In this document: positions 26,321 to 35,163 of the stretch, one piece after another | Layout of the letters: each line of letters starts with the position of its first letter | Numbering within the stretch: the stretch's first letter is position 1 | Assembly: GCF_000091325.1 (NCBI RefSeq) | Contig: NC_014012.1 | Span: 1,922,001-1,986,000 of the forward strand | Direction of reading: 5' to 3' | DNA: 64,000 nt | From: Shewanella violacea DSS12 | Lineage (GTDB): Bacteria; Pseudomonadota; Gammaproteobacteria; Enterobacterales; Shewanellaceae | Translations under genes and position numbers: made by a program | Notes under the pieces: model-generated | Database searches by the model: none | Told to the model about the DNA's origin: nothing | Seen by the model: the letters and a program-made list of their open reading frames with translations, nothing else

Positions 26321-27385
26321 TTAGCCACAGAAGTGTTTAACGGCTTTGCTGACCAGTTCGATACCTGTTTTATCACAAGGTGGCAAGTCTGCGTCGCTTT
26401 GCTTGATAGGTGTGACTCTGTCACCCCATTTGATTAACGCTGCAGCCGAGGTGAGTCCAGCGCCGAAGGCACAAGATAGAATCGTCTGGCCTGGCTTAAT
26501 CTTACCTTGTTCTAAAGCATCACAGATGGCGATAGGTATGGTTGCTGCCGAGGTATTACCATAGTTAGCTATGTTTATGAAGGCTTTCTCTTTCGGGATC
26601 TTCATGCGGTTGATGAGGGTATCGATAATACGCTCGTTAGCCTGATGAGGAATAACCAAATCGATATCATCTTTAGATATCTCGCACTTCTCCAGTACCT
26701 TAGTACTTAGCTTACTCATACCAGCGATGGCACGTTTGAAGATCTCCTGACCATTAAACTCGATGTAGAAGTCTAATGATGAAGCTTCGAATCTGTCCAT
26801 AGCCGTGCCAAATTGTGACTTGAGTATGTCGCGTCCGGCAGGGTCGTTGCTCAGCTCGTAGCCTAAGACACCGATAGCTTCATTTGTCGCTTCTAATACG
26901 ACGGCACCGGCACCATCACCGAACAGCACGGCTGTATCACGACGTGCCCAATCTAAATAGAATGACAAGCGCTCGGCACCGATAACCAATACCTTCTTGC
27001 ACTGGCCACTTTTAATCTGAGAACTCGCCAGACCTATGCCATACAAGAAGCCACTGCATGCGGCATTGATATCAAACGCCGCACAGGTCGCACCTACATC
27101 GGCTTGAACCGTAGAGGCAATATTTGGAATCAAGGTATCTGGGCTGGCAGTAGCAAGAATAATCATATCCAGCTCGCTACCCTCTATGCCTGCAGCAGCA
27201 AGTGCATGCTGGGCAGCAACTGAAGCCAGCGCAGAGGTATTCACGTGACTGATATGACGTTGGCTTATGCCGGTACGTGATTTGATCCACTCATCTGAAG
27301 TCTCGATGAAAGTGGATAGGTCATCGTTGGTTAATGTGGCTGGTGGAACGCATTTTCCCCAACCTGTAATCGTTGCGTACTGCAT
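26321..27385 (-). CDS. fabH: 3-oxoacyl-ACP synthase III family protein
   Basis: About 354 residues from the ATG at 27385, where GAGAAAG precedes; an in-frame upstream start would add 16. The beta-ketoacyl-ACP synthase III triad is visible: Cys in [10 protein letters not shown], His in [10 protein letters not shown] and Asn in [10 protein letters not shown]. The enzyme condenses acyl-CoA with malonyl-ACP. The C-terminus extends about 35 residues beyond the core and has a Cys-containing end (KHFCG). It is not in a fatty-acid operon; it lies 94 nt after the GntR regulator on the same strand. It is probably a second FabH paralogue, and a link to hydroxyproline metabolism is not evident. Confidence 0.88.
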   Translation of the reverse strand: MQYATITGWGKCVPPATLTNDDLSTFIETSDEWIKSRTGISQRHISHVNTSALASVAAQHALAAAGIEGSELDMIILATASPDTLIPNIASTVQADVGATCAAFDINAACSGFLYGIGLASSQIKSGQCKKVLVIGAERLSFYLDWARRDTAVLFGDGAGAVVLEATNEAIGVLGYELSNDPAGRDILKSQFGTAMDRFEASSLDFYIEFNGQEIFKRAIAGMSKLSTKVLEKCEISKDDIDLVIPHQANERIIDTLINRMKIPKEKAFINIANYGNTSAATIPIAICDALEQGKIKPGQTILSCAFGAGLTSAAALIKWGDRVTPIKQSDADLPPCDKTGIELVSKAVKHFCG

Positions 27386-27479
27386 GTGCTTTCTCTCAAA
27401 TAAAAAGGCAGAACCTGAGCTCTGCCTCATCAAACATAATTAACTTAGCTTAGCGCTTCTTAATCTCTACAACTGTGAC

Positions 27480-28151
27480 TTATGCCACTTGTTGTGCGAC
27501 GAGCTCGCGTATTGCTTCAGCCGCATGCAAAATATGCGCGCGCAAAAGCTGGACGGCCTTGTCGATGTCTTTGTTTTTACAATGGGTAAGCAGTTCTCGG
27601 TGATCTTGCTCCGCACGCGGTATTCCGCCAGCGAGTAAGAGTTGCAATCGGATATAACGATCGCAATTGGTATTGAGTCCGTGAACCACATCTAGTGTGT
27701 GTGGGCGTTCTGCAGCCTGATAAAGGCAAGTATGGAATTGAGTATTGAGCTCACTCCAACTCGCTACAGCATCTTCTTTTTTGAATGCTGACTCGAGTTC
27801 ATCGAGTACTTTTTCGGCCTGAAGCAGGTGCTCATCTTGTAAGTTTGGAATAGCTTTAGCCAACAGATCGGTTTCAATCAGGGCTCTAAGCTCGAATAAC
27901 TCAGTGACTTGCTCGACAGAAAGTTCGGTGGCTGTTGCACCTTTATGCGCCTCAAATTTGACCAAACCTTCGGCTTCAAGTTGCAATAGGGCTTCACGAA
28001 CCGGGATCCGACTGACATTTAATTCATCGGCTAGTGCACTTTGTCTAAGGGGCTCTCCGGCAGCTATATCGCCAGAAAGAATTTTTTCCCTAAGCACCTC
28101 AACAACGACTTGCGTACGTGTTTTATGGATAATTGGTGTAGATCGGCTCAT
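27480..28151 (-). CDS. GntR family (FCD) transcriptional regulator
   Basis: This 223-residue protein has an N-terminal winged helix (LRQSALADELNVSRIPVREALLQLEAEGLV) typical of the FadR/FCD subfamily. A helical FCD effector domain follows, with LFELRALIETDLL and the metal-type His/Asp positions. GGGAA precedes the ATG. It lies downstream of the hydroxyproline degradation genes on the same strand. It is the natural candidate to bind the palindromes in the divergent promoter at 32064-32154 and respond to a pathway intermediate. That assignment is inference from context. Confidence 0.88.
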   Translation of the reverse strand: MSRSTPIIHKTRTQVVVEVLREKILSGDIAAGEPLRQSALADELNVSRIPVREALLQLEAEGLVKFEAHKGATATELSVEQVTELFELRALIETDLLAKAIPNLQDEHLLQAEKVLDELESAFKKEDAVASWSELNTQFHTCLYQAAERPHTLDVVHGLNTNCDRYIRLQLLLAGGIPRAEQDHRELLTHCKNKDIDKAVQLLRAHILHAAEAIRELVAQQVA

Positions 28152-28224
28152 AATTCCCGTTTAAATCTTTTCGTTATTCTATATTCGTCCATCTAAGATT
28201 ACCGCTAAAGCGGGTTAAAATAAA

Positions 28225-28241
28225 GGGAAACTGTGTTTCCC
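28225..28241 (-). terminator. Terminator after ketoglutarate-semialdehyde dehydrogenase gene
   Basis: A perfect 7-bp stem GGGAAAC / GTTTCCC with a 3-nt loop is followed, on the minus strand, by TTTATTTTA. It lies 30 nt after the dehydrogenase stop and may partly separate the regulator gene. Confidence 0.65.
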
Positions 28242-28270
28242 GTTATTTATTTTCAGATTTCAAGCAAGTA

Positions 28271-29836
28271 TTAAAAGCTGATGACTTTAGTTGAGCTGTT
28301 TTTTAACTCATCGGGGAGTAATGAGGCGGGCATATTCTGATAACATATTGGACGCTCAAAGCGTTTCATGGCCTGACTGCCTACGGACGTTGTGCGGCTA
28401 TCCGTGCTTGCAGGGTAAGGACCGCCGTGATTCATCGAGTGACAGACTTCGACTCCCGTGGGCATTTGATTGAAGATGATACGGCCAACATTAAAAGCCA
28501 CCGCCTCAATTAATGACTGATTGTCTGCAAGCTCAGCTTCATCCCCGTGAATAGTCGCCGTGAGCTGACCTTCCAATTCAGTCGCTATATTGAGCATCTG
28601 AGCTGTATCTTCACATTCGACTATTACTACACAAGGGCCGAAGATCTCTTGCTGAAGCTCTGGCGTTGTCAGGTAATCGTCGGCATTGACGCGTACTGCC
28701 GTAGGTCTAGTTAAATGGCTCGCTTGAGCCGATTGACCTTGAGCAACTAACTCAACACTGGTGTCTTTAAGCAAGGCTTCAACTTGGGCTTGATAGGTTG
28801 AGGCTATGCCTGGGGTGAGCATGGCCGCCGCCGGCAGTGCAGCTATGGTCTCAGACATAGTCGCGAGATAACGGTTAAGTGCTTCACCTTTAACTGCAAC
28901 AACAACGCCTGGGCTGGTACAAAACTGACCATGACCCATCATCATAGATTGGACTTGGGTCTGTGCCATCTGCTCTGCGGTTGCAGTCAATATATTGTTG
29001 AGCAAGAATTGTGGGTTAGTCGAGCCTAATTCGCCATAAAATGGAATCGGCTCGGGACGTGCGGCGCAGAGATCCGCTAAAATGCGTCCCACCTTGAGTG
29101 AACCAGTAAAACCAACGGCTTTAATGGCACTGTGGGTGACGAGATCAGTTGAGACTTGTGGCATAGCGCCTTGAACCAGATTAAATACTCCGGCAGGCAT
29201 ATCACAGGCTATGATGGCTTTTTCGATAGCGCGGGTAACAAGTTCACTGGTTGCTGGGTGAGCGGGGTGGCCCTTAACGATCACCGGACAACCTGCGGCT
29301 AATGCCGATGCTGTGTCACCACCTGCGGTTGAGAATGCTAATGGAAAGTTTGATGCACCAAATACGGCAACCGGTCCAATTGGCAATACGCTCAGACGGC
29401 TGTCGGCTTTTGGTAGCGGAGCTCTGTCAGGCTTGGCTAAATCGATAAATTTAGGATCCAGTGGCTCACGCAATGTGCCGGCAAACAGTCTCAGTTGATT
29501 ACAGGTTCTGCCAGTTTCGCCTTGGACTCGTGCCATAGGCAGTCCTGACTCACGGTTTGCCGCCATGGTGATGGCTTCTATATCTGCTTCCAGTTCACTG
29601 GCGATGGCATCCAGAAAATCGGCTCTTTGCACTGGAGTCTTGGCTCGATATTGAACAAATGCCGACTTGGCCGCTTTAGCAGCACTATCTATATCATTTT
29701 TACTCGCATTGGCAAACTGCCAGTCTAGCTTGAGGTTTGTTACTGGATCAAAGCTAGTAAATGCATTGGCATCACCAGTCCAAGCGCCGTTAATAAAGTG
29801 TTGGCCAGTAATTTTTGAAGTAACTAAATCTGTCAT
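28271..29836 (-). CDS. Alpha-ketoglutaric semialdehyde dehydrogenase (2,5-dioxovalerate dehydrogenase)
   Basis: This 521-residue aldehyde dehydrogenase has the catalytic Cys in MMGHGQFCTSPG and the Glu segment FYGELGSTNPQF. The N-terminus (TGQHFINGAW) and the GASNFPLAFSTAGGDTASALAAGCPVIVKGHPAHP block are those of the NADP-type KGSADH subfamily. The reaction oxidises 2,5-dioxopentanoate to 2-oxoglutarate, the last step of hydroxyproline degradation. It lies 65 nt downstream of the epimerase gene in the same operon. AGGGAA precedes the ATG. Confidence 0.9.
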   Translation of the reverse strand: MTDLVTSKITGQHFINGAWTGDANAFTSFDPVTNLKLDWQFANASKNDIDSAAKAAKSAFVQYRAKTPVQRADFLDAIASELEADIEAITMAANRESGLPMARVQGETGRTCNQLRLFAGTLREPLDPKFIDLAKPDRAPLPKADSRLSVLPIGPVAVFGASNFPLAFSTAGGDTASALAAGCPVIVKGHPAHPATSELVTRAIEKAIIACDMPAGVFNLVQGAMPQVSTDLVTHSAIKAVGFTGSLKVGRILADLCAARPEPIPFYGELGSTNPQFLLNNILTATAEQMAQTQVQSMMMGHGQFCTSPGVVVAVKGEALNRYLATMSETIAALPAAAMLTPGIASTYQAQVEALLKDTSVELVAQGQSAQASHLTRPTAVRVNADDYLTTPELQQEIFGPCVVIVECEDTAQMLNIATELEGQLTATIHGDEAELADNQSLIEAVAFNVGRIIFNQMPTGVEVCHSMNHGGPYPASTDSRTTSVGSQAMKRFERPICYQNMPASLLPDELKNSSTKVISF

Positions 29837-29901
29837 ATTATTCCCTATTTGGTTTGCTTCTTAGATGGTGTCCAGAAACAAACTGATGTTAAGTTATGGG
29901 G

Positions 29902-30903
29902 TTAAGTAACTTGAAAGCCAAAGGCGTATGGGTCACTGTCATCTATGGTTATTGAGTTTTGGCCGGTGATTCTGGCCCAGCCTTGAATACTCGGCATGAT
30001 CCCCTTGTGTTCACCAACAAGAGTGGCTGATTCGATGCAGCCGATAAATTGACTGCCTATGATGCTTTCATGGGTGTATTTATCGCCAACGTTTAACGTT
30101 CCCTTGGCATATAACTGAGCCAAGCGAGCGCTGGTACCTGTCCCGCAAGGAGAGCGGTCTATGGCCTTGTCGCCATAAAATACTGCATTGGCACCATCGG
30201 ATCCTTCACTGATCGTTTCGCCGGTCCAGAGAACATGGGTGATACCAGATACTGTTGGGTCATCAGGATGCACACAGGTTAACTGCTCATGGGCAATCTG
30301 GCGGACGATAGGGCTCCACCTGAGAATATCGGCAGCGGTCCACTCTCTTAATCCGGGGAAGTTGGCTTGGGGCTCGACGATGACATAATAGTTACCGCCA
30401 TAAGATACATCTATTTTTAGGGTGCCAAGTTCCGGGATATCTAAGATAACATCTTGATGAGCAAGGTAAGCTGGGACGTTGTAGATCTTGACCCAATCGA
30501 CTTTTTCTCCTGTCTGCTTATATTCGATACGGATCTGGCCCGCAGGTACATCTATAACGAGTTTACCTGGCTCTTTGGCCGTCAACAGGCCTGATTCGAT
30601 AGCCGCTGTGATGGTACCTATGGTGCCGTGTCCACACATGGGCAGGCAGCCACTGGTTTCGATAAACAAGATTGATGCGTCGGCGTTGTCACTGCATGGC
30701 GGATACAAAAAAGCCCCCGACATCATATCGTGGCCTCTTGGTTCGAACATTAATCCTTTACGGATCCAATCATATTCTTTGAGAAAGTGCTGGCGCTTCT
30801 CACTCATAGTGCGGCCCTTGAGATCCGGATGGCCACTGGTGACCAAGCGTACAGGATTTCCGCATGTATGAGCATCGACGCAAAAGTAAGTGCCTTTTAA
30901 CAT
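29902..30903 (-). CDS. 4-hydroxyproline 2-epimerase (proline racemase family)
   Basis: This 333-residue protein has both catalytic Cys of the racemase/epimerase type: MCGHGTIG and DRSPCGTGTSARLAQLYAKG. Two cysteines plus the hydroxyproline gene context indicate conversion of trans-4-hydroxy-L-proline to cis-4-hydroxy-D-proline, not dehydration. The start has GGAG about 10 nt upstream. The gene order on this strand is deaminase, epimerase, semialdehyde dehydrogenase, regulator. Proline racemase activity is the alternative, less likely given the neighbours. Confidence 0.9.
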   Translation of the reverse strand: MLKGTYFCVDAHTCGNPVRLVTSGHPDLKGRTMSEKRQHFLKEYDWIRKGLMFEPRGHDMMSGAFLYPPCSDNADASILFIETSGCLPMCGHGTIGTITAAIESGLLTAKEPGKLVIDVPAGQIRIEYKQTGEKVDWVKIYNVPAYLAHQDVILDIPELGTLKIDVSYGGNYYVIVEPQANFPGLREWTAADILRWSPIVRQIAHEQLTCVHPDDPTVSGITHVLWTGETISEGSDGANAVFYGDKAIDRSPCGTGTSARLAQLYAKGTLNVGDKYTHESIIGSQFIGCIESATLVGEHKGIMPSIQGWARITGQNSITIDDSDPYAFGFQVT

Positions 30904-30962
30904 CTTTACTTTACTCCGTTTGCTTCAATCGTGGTTTCTGACCCTTAATTTTTATTTGATAA

Positions 30963-31000
30963 TGGTGACTAAGCTTGACTCGAGTCAATCAAAGTCACCA
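30963..31000. repeat. 38-nt extended hairpin in the hydroxyproline operon
   Basis: TGGTGACT and AGTCACCA (outer 8 bp) enclose the 14-nt palindrome TTGACTCGAGTCAA, with a mostly unpaired 4-nt bulge on each side. It lies between the deaminase and epimerase genes. No U-run follows on either strand, so it is not a standard terminator. An mRNA-stability element or a protein-binding site is possible. Confidence 0.6.
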
Positions 31001-31025
31001 GGGGTCATCAACATTTAGCGATTTC

Positions 31026-31041
31026 TAGTATAAGAATACTA
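31026..31041. repeat. Small palindrome after the deaminase gene
   Basis: TAGTAT-AAGA-ATACTA is a perfect 6-bp inverted repeat, 10 nt past the deaminase stop. It could be a short mRNA hairpin or operator. Confidence 0.35.
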
Positions 31042-31051
31042 AGGTGTAAAA

Positions 31052-31966
31052 TTAATCCAGGTTGTACTTGTCTAGATTGATGCGAGTGTCCATCGCTTCT
31101 TTAATCACTTTCTCTACCATGGCACGCTCATCACCAATCAAGGTCATGCGTGGCATACGGACATTTTCACTGCCACGGCCAAGTAGTTGTTCTGCAAACT
31201 TGATGCACTGCACTAACGTCGGGATTGTGTCTAATCTAAGTAGAGGCATAAACCAACGGTAGATCTCGCGGGCCTCTTCGATGCGACCGGCGCGAGCAAG
31301 CTTAAATAGGGTGACCGATTCACGTGGGAATACGTTGGTCAGGCCAGAAATCCAGCCAGTTGCACCTAAGAATATGCTTTCTAGGGCGATGTCATCGACG
31401 CCACAAAGTATGCTGAAACGATCACCGAAGCGGCTCTGCAGCTCAGTTAGGCGGCGTGTATCTGTTGTGGATTCTTTAATGGCAACTATGTTCTCTTCTT
31501 CTGCAAGAATCGCTGTCATTTCTAAGTTGATGTCTATGCCATAACCAACAGGGTTGTTGTAGATCATGATAGGCAATTTAGTCGAGCGAGCCACTGTCTG
31601 AAAATGAGCTACAACTTCACGGTCAGTACCACGATAAACCATAGCTGGAAGTAGCATTAAACCATCTACACCTAGTTTCTCAACATCTTGAGCATAAAGG
31701 CTAGCTTGTTCTGCCGTGTTTTCAGTACAGCCTGTGAGTACCAAGATTCGGCCATTCACTGTTTCAACTGTGTGCTTAATAAATTCACGCTTCTCTTCAG
31801 GGCTCAATGAGGCATTTTCACCAATAGTGCCTAAAGCAATGATGCCGTCGATACCGTCTCTGATGAGATCTTCAAGCATGCGGGCATTGGATTCATAGTT
31901 AATTGAACCATCATCGTTGAATTGAGTTGAGATTGCTGGAAAAACACCTTGCCAATTTACTTTCAT
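31052..31966 (-). CDS. DHDPS-family deaminase, probably pyrroline-4-hydroxy-2-carboxylate deaminase
   Basis: This 304-residue TIM-barrel of the dihydrodipicolinate synthase family has the substrate carboxylate loop GTIGENASLSPEEK, the Tyr in IMIYNNPVGY and the Schiff-base Lys in IVAIKEST. In hydroxyproline clusters this family deaminates 1-pyrroline-4-hydroxy-2-carboxylate to 2,5-dioxopentanoate. The neighbours (epimerase, D-hydroxyproline dehydrogenase, KGSADH) fit that role and not lysine biosynthesis. AGAGG precedes the ATG. It is first in the minus-strand operon, divergent from the dehydratase gene. Confidence 0.87.
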   Translation of the reverse strand: MKVNWQGVFPAISTQFNDDGSINYESNARMLEDLIRDGIDGIIALGTIGENASLSPEEKREFIKHTVETVNGRILVLTGCTENTAEQASLYAQDVEKLGVDGLMLLPAMVYRGTDREVVAHFQTVARSTKLPIMIYNNPVGYGIDINLEMTAILAEEENIVAIKESTTDTRRLTELQSRFGDRFSILCGVDDIALESIFLGATGWISGLTNVFPRESVTLFKLARAGRIEEAREIYRWFMPLLRLDTIPTLVQCIKFAEQLLGRGSENVRMPRMTLIGDERAMVEKVIKEAMDTRINLDKYNLD

Positions 31967-32063
31967 GTTTAAGACCTCTTGAGCTATTAATGCTTCATAT
32001 AAAAGATGTAATTAACCGGAAAAACGTATGCTTAATTTGGCTTGTTCCGAGAAGTTATAGTAT

Positions 32064-32075
32064 ATTGTATACAAT
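32064..32075. promoter_or_regulatory. Palindromic operator 1 in the divergent hydroxyproline promoter
   Basis: ATTGTATACAAT is a perfect 12-nt palindrome about 100 nt upstream of both divergent genes. Its GT-N2-AC core is like those bound by GntR/FCD regulators. Confidence 0.6.
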
Positions 32076-32132
32076 TTTAAGGGGAATAAAAGCCCCTATT
32101 AGATTTTAATTATCCTTGCTGTCGATAAATAC

Positions 32133-32154
32133 TATATATTGCATGCAAAATATA
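32133..32154. promoter_or_regulatory. Palindromic operator 2 in the divergent hydroxyproline promoter
   Basis: A 22-nt palindrome centred on TTGCATGCAA has only one mismatched pair. It shares the TTG-N4-CAA form with operator 1, 69 nt away. It lies just before the dehydratase Shine-Dalgarno, a position suited to repression. Confidence 0.6.
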
Positions 32155-32169
32155 AGGAAGGAGTAGGCC

Positions 32170-33210
32170 TTGAATTTGAATTATCTCCCTGCTGAATTAT
32201 TAGAAAAGTGTCAACAATTCATAACAATCGATGCTCATACCGAAGGGGAGCCTTTGCGGATAATTATCTCAGGTTATCCTGAGATCAAAGGCGAAACCAT
32301 ACTTGAGATGCGTCAATATGTAACACGTCATCTGGACAGGTACCGCACTTTACTCATGCATGAACCAAGAGGGCATGCGGACATGTATGGGGCGCTGATT
32401 ACCCGGCCAGTTACGCCAGGTGCCGATTTCGGCGTATTGTTTCTACATAATGAAGGCTATAGCAGCATGTGCGGTCATGGCATTCTTGCTCTAGTTAAGG
32501 TTGCCTGTGAAATGGGCGCTATCAGTTTAGGCGTTGAATCAAAACTGATTAAAATCGATGCACCTGCTGGACTGATCACCGCCAAGGCTATCCGAGATAG
32601 TCAGGGCAAGATCCATGTGAGCTTTTTAAATGTCTCTTCTTGGGCTGAGTCTTTAGCGTGCACTGTGATGGTGGATGGTTTCGGTAGTGTTAACTATGAT
32701 ATAGGTTTCGGGGGGGCTTATTATGCCTATGTGGATGCAGATGCCCATGGGATCTCATGTGGTCAAGAAAATGTGGCGCAACTCATCGATATGGGTAGGC
32801 GGATAAAGCAAGCTGTGATGGCTGCTCATCCCTTAGTACACCCAATCGAAGAGGATTTAAGTTTTCTCTATGGCACTATTTTTACCTCTAAAAAGGTCAC
32901 AGATAAACAAGCTCATTCCCGTCATGTGTGTATTTTTGCCGACGGTGAAGTGGACAGATCGCCCACTGGTACCGGGGTTGCTGGCCGCATAGCACTCCTG
33001 TATGCCAAGGGAGAGGTTGAGCTCAATCAAGAGCTGATGATAGAAAGTATTGTCGATGGTAGGATGATCGTAAGTGCCACTGTAGAAAATGAATATTTTG
33101 GCAAGCGTGCTGTGATACCACAAGTATCAGGCCGTTCATATATCACCGGCCGCCATCAGTTCATCATAGATCCTGATGATCAGTTTCAAAATGGATTTAT
33201 GTTACGTTAA
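32170..33210 (+). CDS. Trans-3-hydroxy-L-proline dehydratase (proline racemase family, Cys/Thr type)
   Basis: This 346-residue protein keeps the first catalytic Cys ([11 protein letters not shown]), but the second is replaced by Thr ([20 protein letters not shown]). In this family that substitution marks trans-3-hydroxy-L-proline dehydratase, which yields pyrroline-2-carboxylate. The start is TTG 32170, supported by AGGAAGGAG ending 6 nt upstream. The gene opens the plus-strand arm of the cluster, 41 nt before the D-hydroxyproline dehydrogenase gene. The pyrroline-2-carboxylate reductase needed to finish the 3-hydroxyproline route is not in the window. Confidence 0.88.
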   Translation: MNLNYLPAELLEKCQQFITIDAHTEGEPLRIIISGYPEIKGETILEMRQYVTRHLDRYRTLLMHEPRGHADMYGALITRPVTPGADFGVLFLHNEGYSSMCGHGILALVKVACEMGAISLGVESKLIKIDAPAGLITAKAIRDSQGKIHVSFLNVSSWAESLACTVMVDGFGSVNYDIGFGGAYYAYVDADAHGISCGQENVAQLIDMGRRIKQAVMAAHPLVHPIEEDLSFLYGTIFTSKKVTDKQAHSRHVCIFADGEVDRSPTGTGVAGRIALLYAKGEVELNQELMIESIVDGRMIVSATVENEYFGKRAVIPQVSGRSYITGRHQFIIDPDDQFQNGFMLR

Positions 33211-33251
33211 ATGATGCTGCTTATAATAGACACGCTGATAAGAGATTAAAA

Positions 33252-34532
33252 ATGAGTGATAACACAAATAGCTTAGTAACAAGAACCGTGACTATTGTAG
33301 GCGCTGGGATAATAGGCTTAGCGACTGGCATTGAGTTACAGCGAGCTGGGCACAAGGTCCGAATTTTAGATAAAGAGGGCATTGCCGCCGGCGCATCTAA
33401 AGGTAATGCCGGTCATTTTGCCAGTGAGCAGGTTTTTCCTTTAGCCGATCCAGGCATGTTACCTAAGTTGCCTGGCATGTTACTTGACCCCCTTGGGCCA
33501 TTTCGCATTCAACCTGCCTATTTCTTCAAAGCGTTACCTTGGTTTATGCGATTTATAGTGAACATGTTGCCGGGTAAGAGGGCGCACAATGGCCAAGCCA
33601 TTAAGCGATTAAATCAGGCATCTATTGCGGCGTTAGTAGAATTAACCGATTTTTGTGACTGCTCAGACTTAGTGACACTCAATGGCAGTTTACTGGTTTT
33701 TGAAGGTACTCCTCTCGATGAAGTCACCAAGGAATATCATCACTATGCAGATGCTGGGGTACACGTGCGTTTACTCTCGGGAGAGGAGGTCAGGCAGCTA
33801 GAACCTAGCTTGAGCAGTAATATTAGTCATGGCCTGTATTTCACCCATGTGGGCCACACCCAAGATCCATATCGTTTATGTAAAGCCTTTGCCGATAAGT
33901 TTATCGCCCTTGGTGGAGAGATCATCACAGATGAGTTGGTTGCTATCGATTGTTCTCCCATGAATGAGGTCAATGTTTCAATCCGCTTAAGCTCGGGCGA
34001 GCAGCACTGGGTCGATAAGCTGGTGATAGCCTCTGGTGCCTGGTCCAAACCTTTTGCCAAGCAGTTAGGTCACAACGTGCCCCTGGAAACCGAGCGAGGT
34101 TATCACCTGATGATGCCGCAGAAGAGTTCCCTGTCTCGGCCGGTGGCATCCTATAATCGAAAATTTATCATCACACCTATGCTTGATGGCACTCGACTCG
34201 CCGGTACGGTTGAGTTTGGAGGGCTTAAAGCCCCCTTAGTTGAGGCTCGTGCAGACTGCTTATTTCCTCACGGTAAGGCCTTACTGCCTGAGCTGTTTGC
34301 CGATGCAACTGCTACAGATGGTGAACGTTGGATGGGATTTAGACCTTCTATGCCAGACAGCCTTCCAGTGCTTGGTCGCAGTGATAAACACAAGAATGTA
34401 TTCTTCTCTTTTGGTCATCAGCACATGGGACTGACCTGGTCAGCAATCACAGCTAAGTTGGTCAGCCAAGAGATGGCTGGTAAGCAAACCGAAATTGATT
34501 TGAGTGATTATCGCATCGATAGGTTTAACTAA
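33252..34532 (+). CDS. FAD-dependent D-amino acid dehydrogenase, probably D-hydroxyproline dehydrogenase
   Basis: This 426-residue DadA-like flavoprotein has an N-terminal dinucleotide site (TIVGAGIIGLATGIELQRAG). Later segments GASKGNAGHF, LETERGYHLMMP, WMGFRPSMPDSLPVLGRS and GHQHMGLTWSA are typical of the DAO family. In the pathway it would oxidise cis-4-hydroxy-D-proline to 1-pyrroline-4-hydroxy-2-carboxylate. It is cotranscribed with the dehydratase, and a hairpin terminator follows the stop. General D-amino-acid dehydrogenase activity is the alternative. Confidence 0.87.
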   Translation: MSDNTNSLVTRTVTIVGAGIIGLATGIELQRAGHKVRILDKEGIAAGASKGNAGHFASEQVFPLADPGMLPKLPGMLLDPLGPFRIQPAYFFKALPWFMRFIVNMLPGKRAHNGQAIKRLNQASIAALVELTDFCDCSDLVTLNGSLLVFEGTPLDEVTKEYHHYADAGVHVRLLSGEEVRQLEPSLSSNISHGLYFTHVGHTQDPYRLCKAFADKFIALGGEIITDELVAIDCSPMNEVNVSIRLSSGEQHWVDKLVIASGAWSKPFAKQLGHNVPLETERGYHLMMPQKSSLSRPVASYNRKFIITPMLDGTRLAGTVEFGGLKAPLVEARADCLFPHGKALLPELFADATATDGERWMGFRPSMPDSLPVLGRSDKHKNVFFSFGHQHMGLTWSAITAKLVSQEMAGKQTEIDLSDYRIDRFN

Positions 34533-34581
34533 ATCTGCTTGTATTTAGCATTGAAAGTCAGGTGTTTTTCAATAAAGTGTG

Positions 34582-34612
34582 CTCGTCTTCCCATGAAGAC
34601 GAGTGCTATTTT
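34582..34612 (+). terminator. Terminator of the dehydratase/dehydrogenase operon
   Basis: A perfect 9-bp stem CTCGTCTTC / GAAGACGAG with a CCAT loop is followed by a T-rich stretch that merges into the decamer repeat. Confidence 0.85.
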
Positions 34613-34660
34613 TCTCTTGGTTTCTCTTGGTTTCTCTTGGTTTCTCTTGGTTTCTCTTGG
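34611..34660 (+). repeat. Five tandem copies of a 10-bp unit
   Basis: TTTCTCTTGG is repeated five times without a mismatch, directly after a terminator. Such arrays vary in copy number by slippage. It lies outside any gene I can support. Confidence 0.95.
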
Positions 34661-35163
34661 TTCATTTCGTTTCATGTTGTTTTGGTCGATACTCTGCGTC
34701 ATTCCGGCAGAACTTTTGAGCCGGAATTCAGTGATTTTTGCTGTTGGGGTATGTGATCTAAGCTCGCTTCTTCCATGTTACCTATTGGCTGGCGTGCTGG
34801 GTATATGCACTCTTTATTTTAGAAGGTTCGTGAGTCGGTGAGTGAAGCATAGGTTCAAGCTAACGAACGAGAAGCAGGATGCTGAACTGGCCTTTATGCA
34901 CGCTTTTCTATTGTTAAAAAATGTTAAAGCATGTAACTTCAATGGGATAAAGCATTAACTTACTTGTTTTGCTGGCTATTCAATTCAATGCGAGGCAAGT
35001 GAAATGTGCATTCTCGTTTTTGCAGAAAGTGTTTTAGGGTCAATGGCTAAAAGCCATTAATAATTAGATGATTAGCTATGCGCGTGTTCACTGGTCCAAG
35101 CGGGTAAATGCGCAAGGCGTGCACATAAATATTATACAGATATTATGCAAAAAAAGGTTCGTT

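Larger units (their letters stand above)
34533..35163. other. 631-nt gap with terminator and decamer repeat
   Basis: This gap holds the D-hydroxyproline dehydrogenase terminator and the five-copy decamer repeat, both listed separately. A hairpin AATGGCT-AAA-AGCCATT lies at 35042-35058. Base composition becomes AT-rich to the right, where the cassette-like region begins. I see no integrase gene or convincing attI. Confidence 0.4.

Noticed and set aside
34539..34841. 100-codon frame across the decamer repeat (repeated FLLVSLGFSW)
   Set aside because: It starts inside the preceding operon's terminator, lacks a Shine-Dalgarno, and is open in all three frames because of the repeat.
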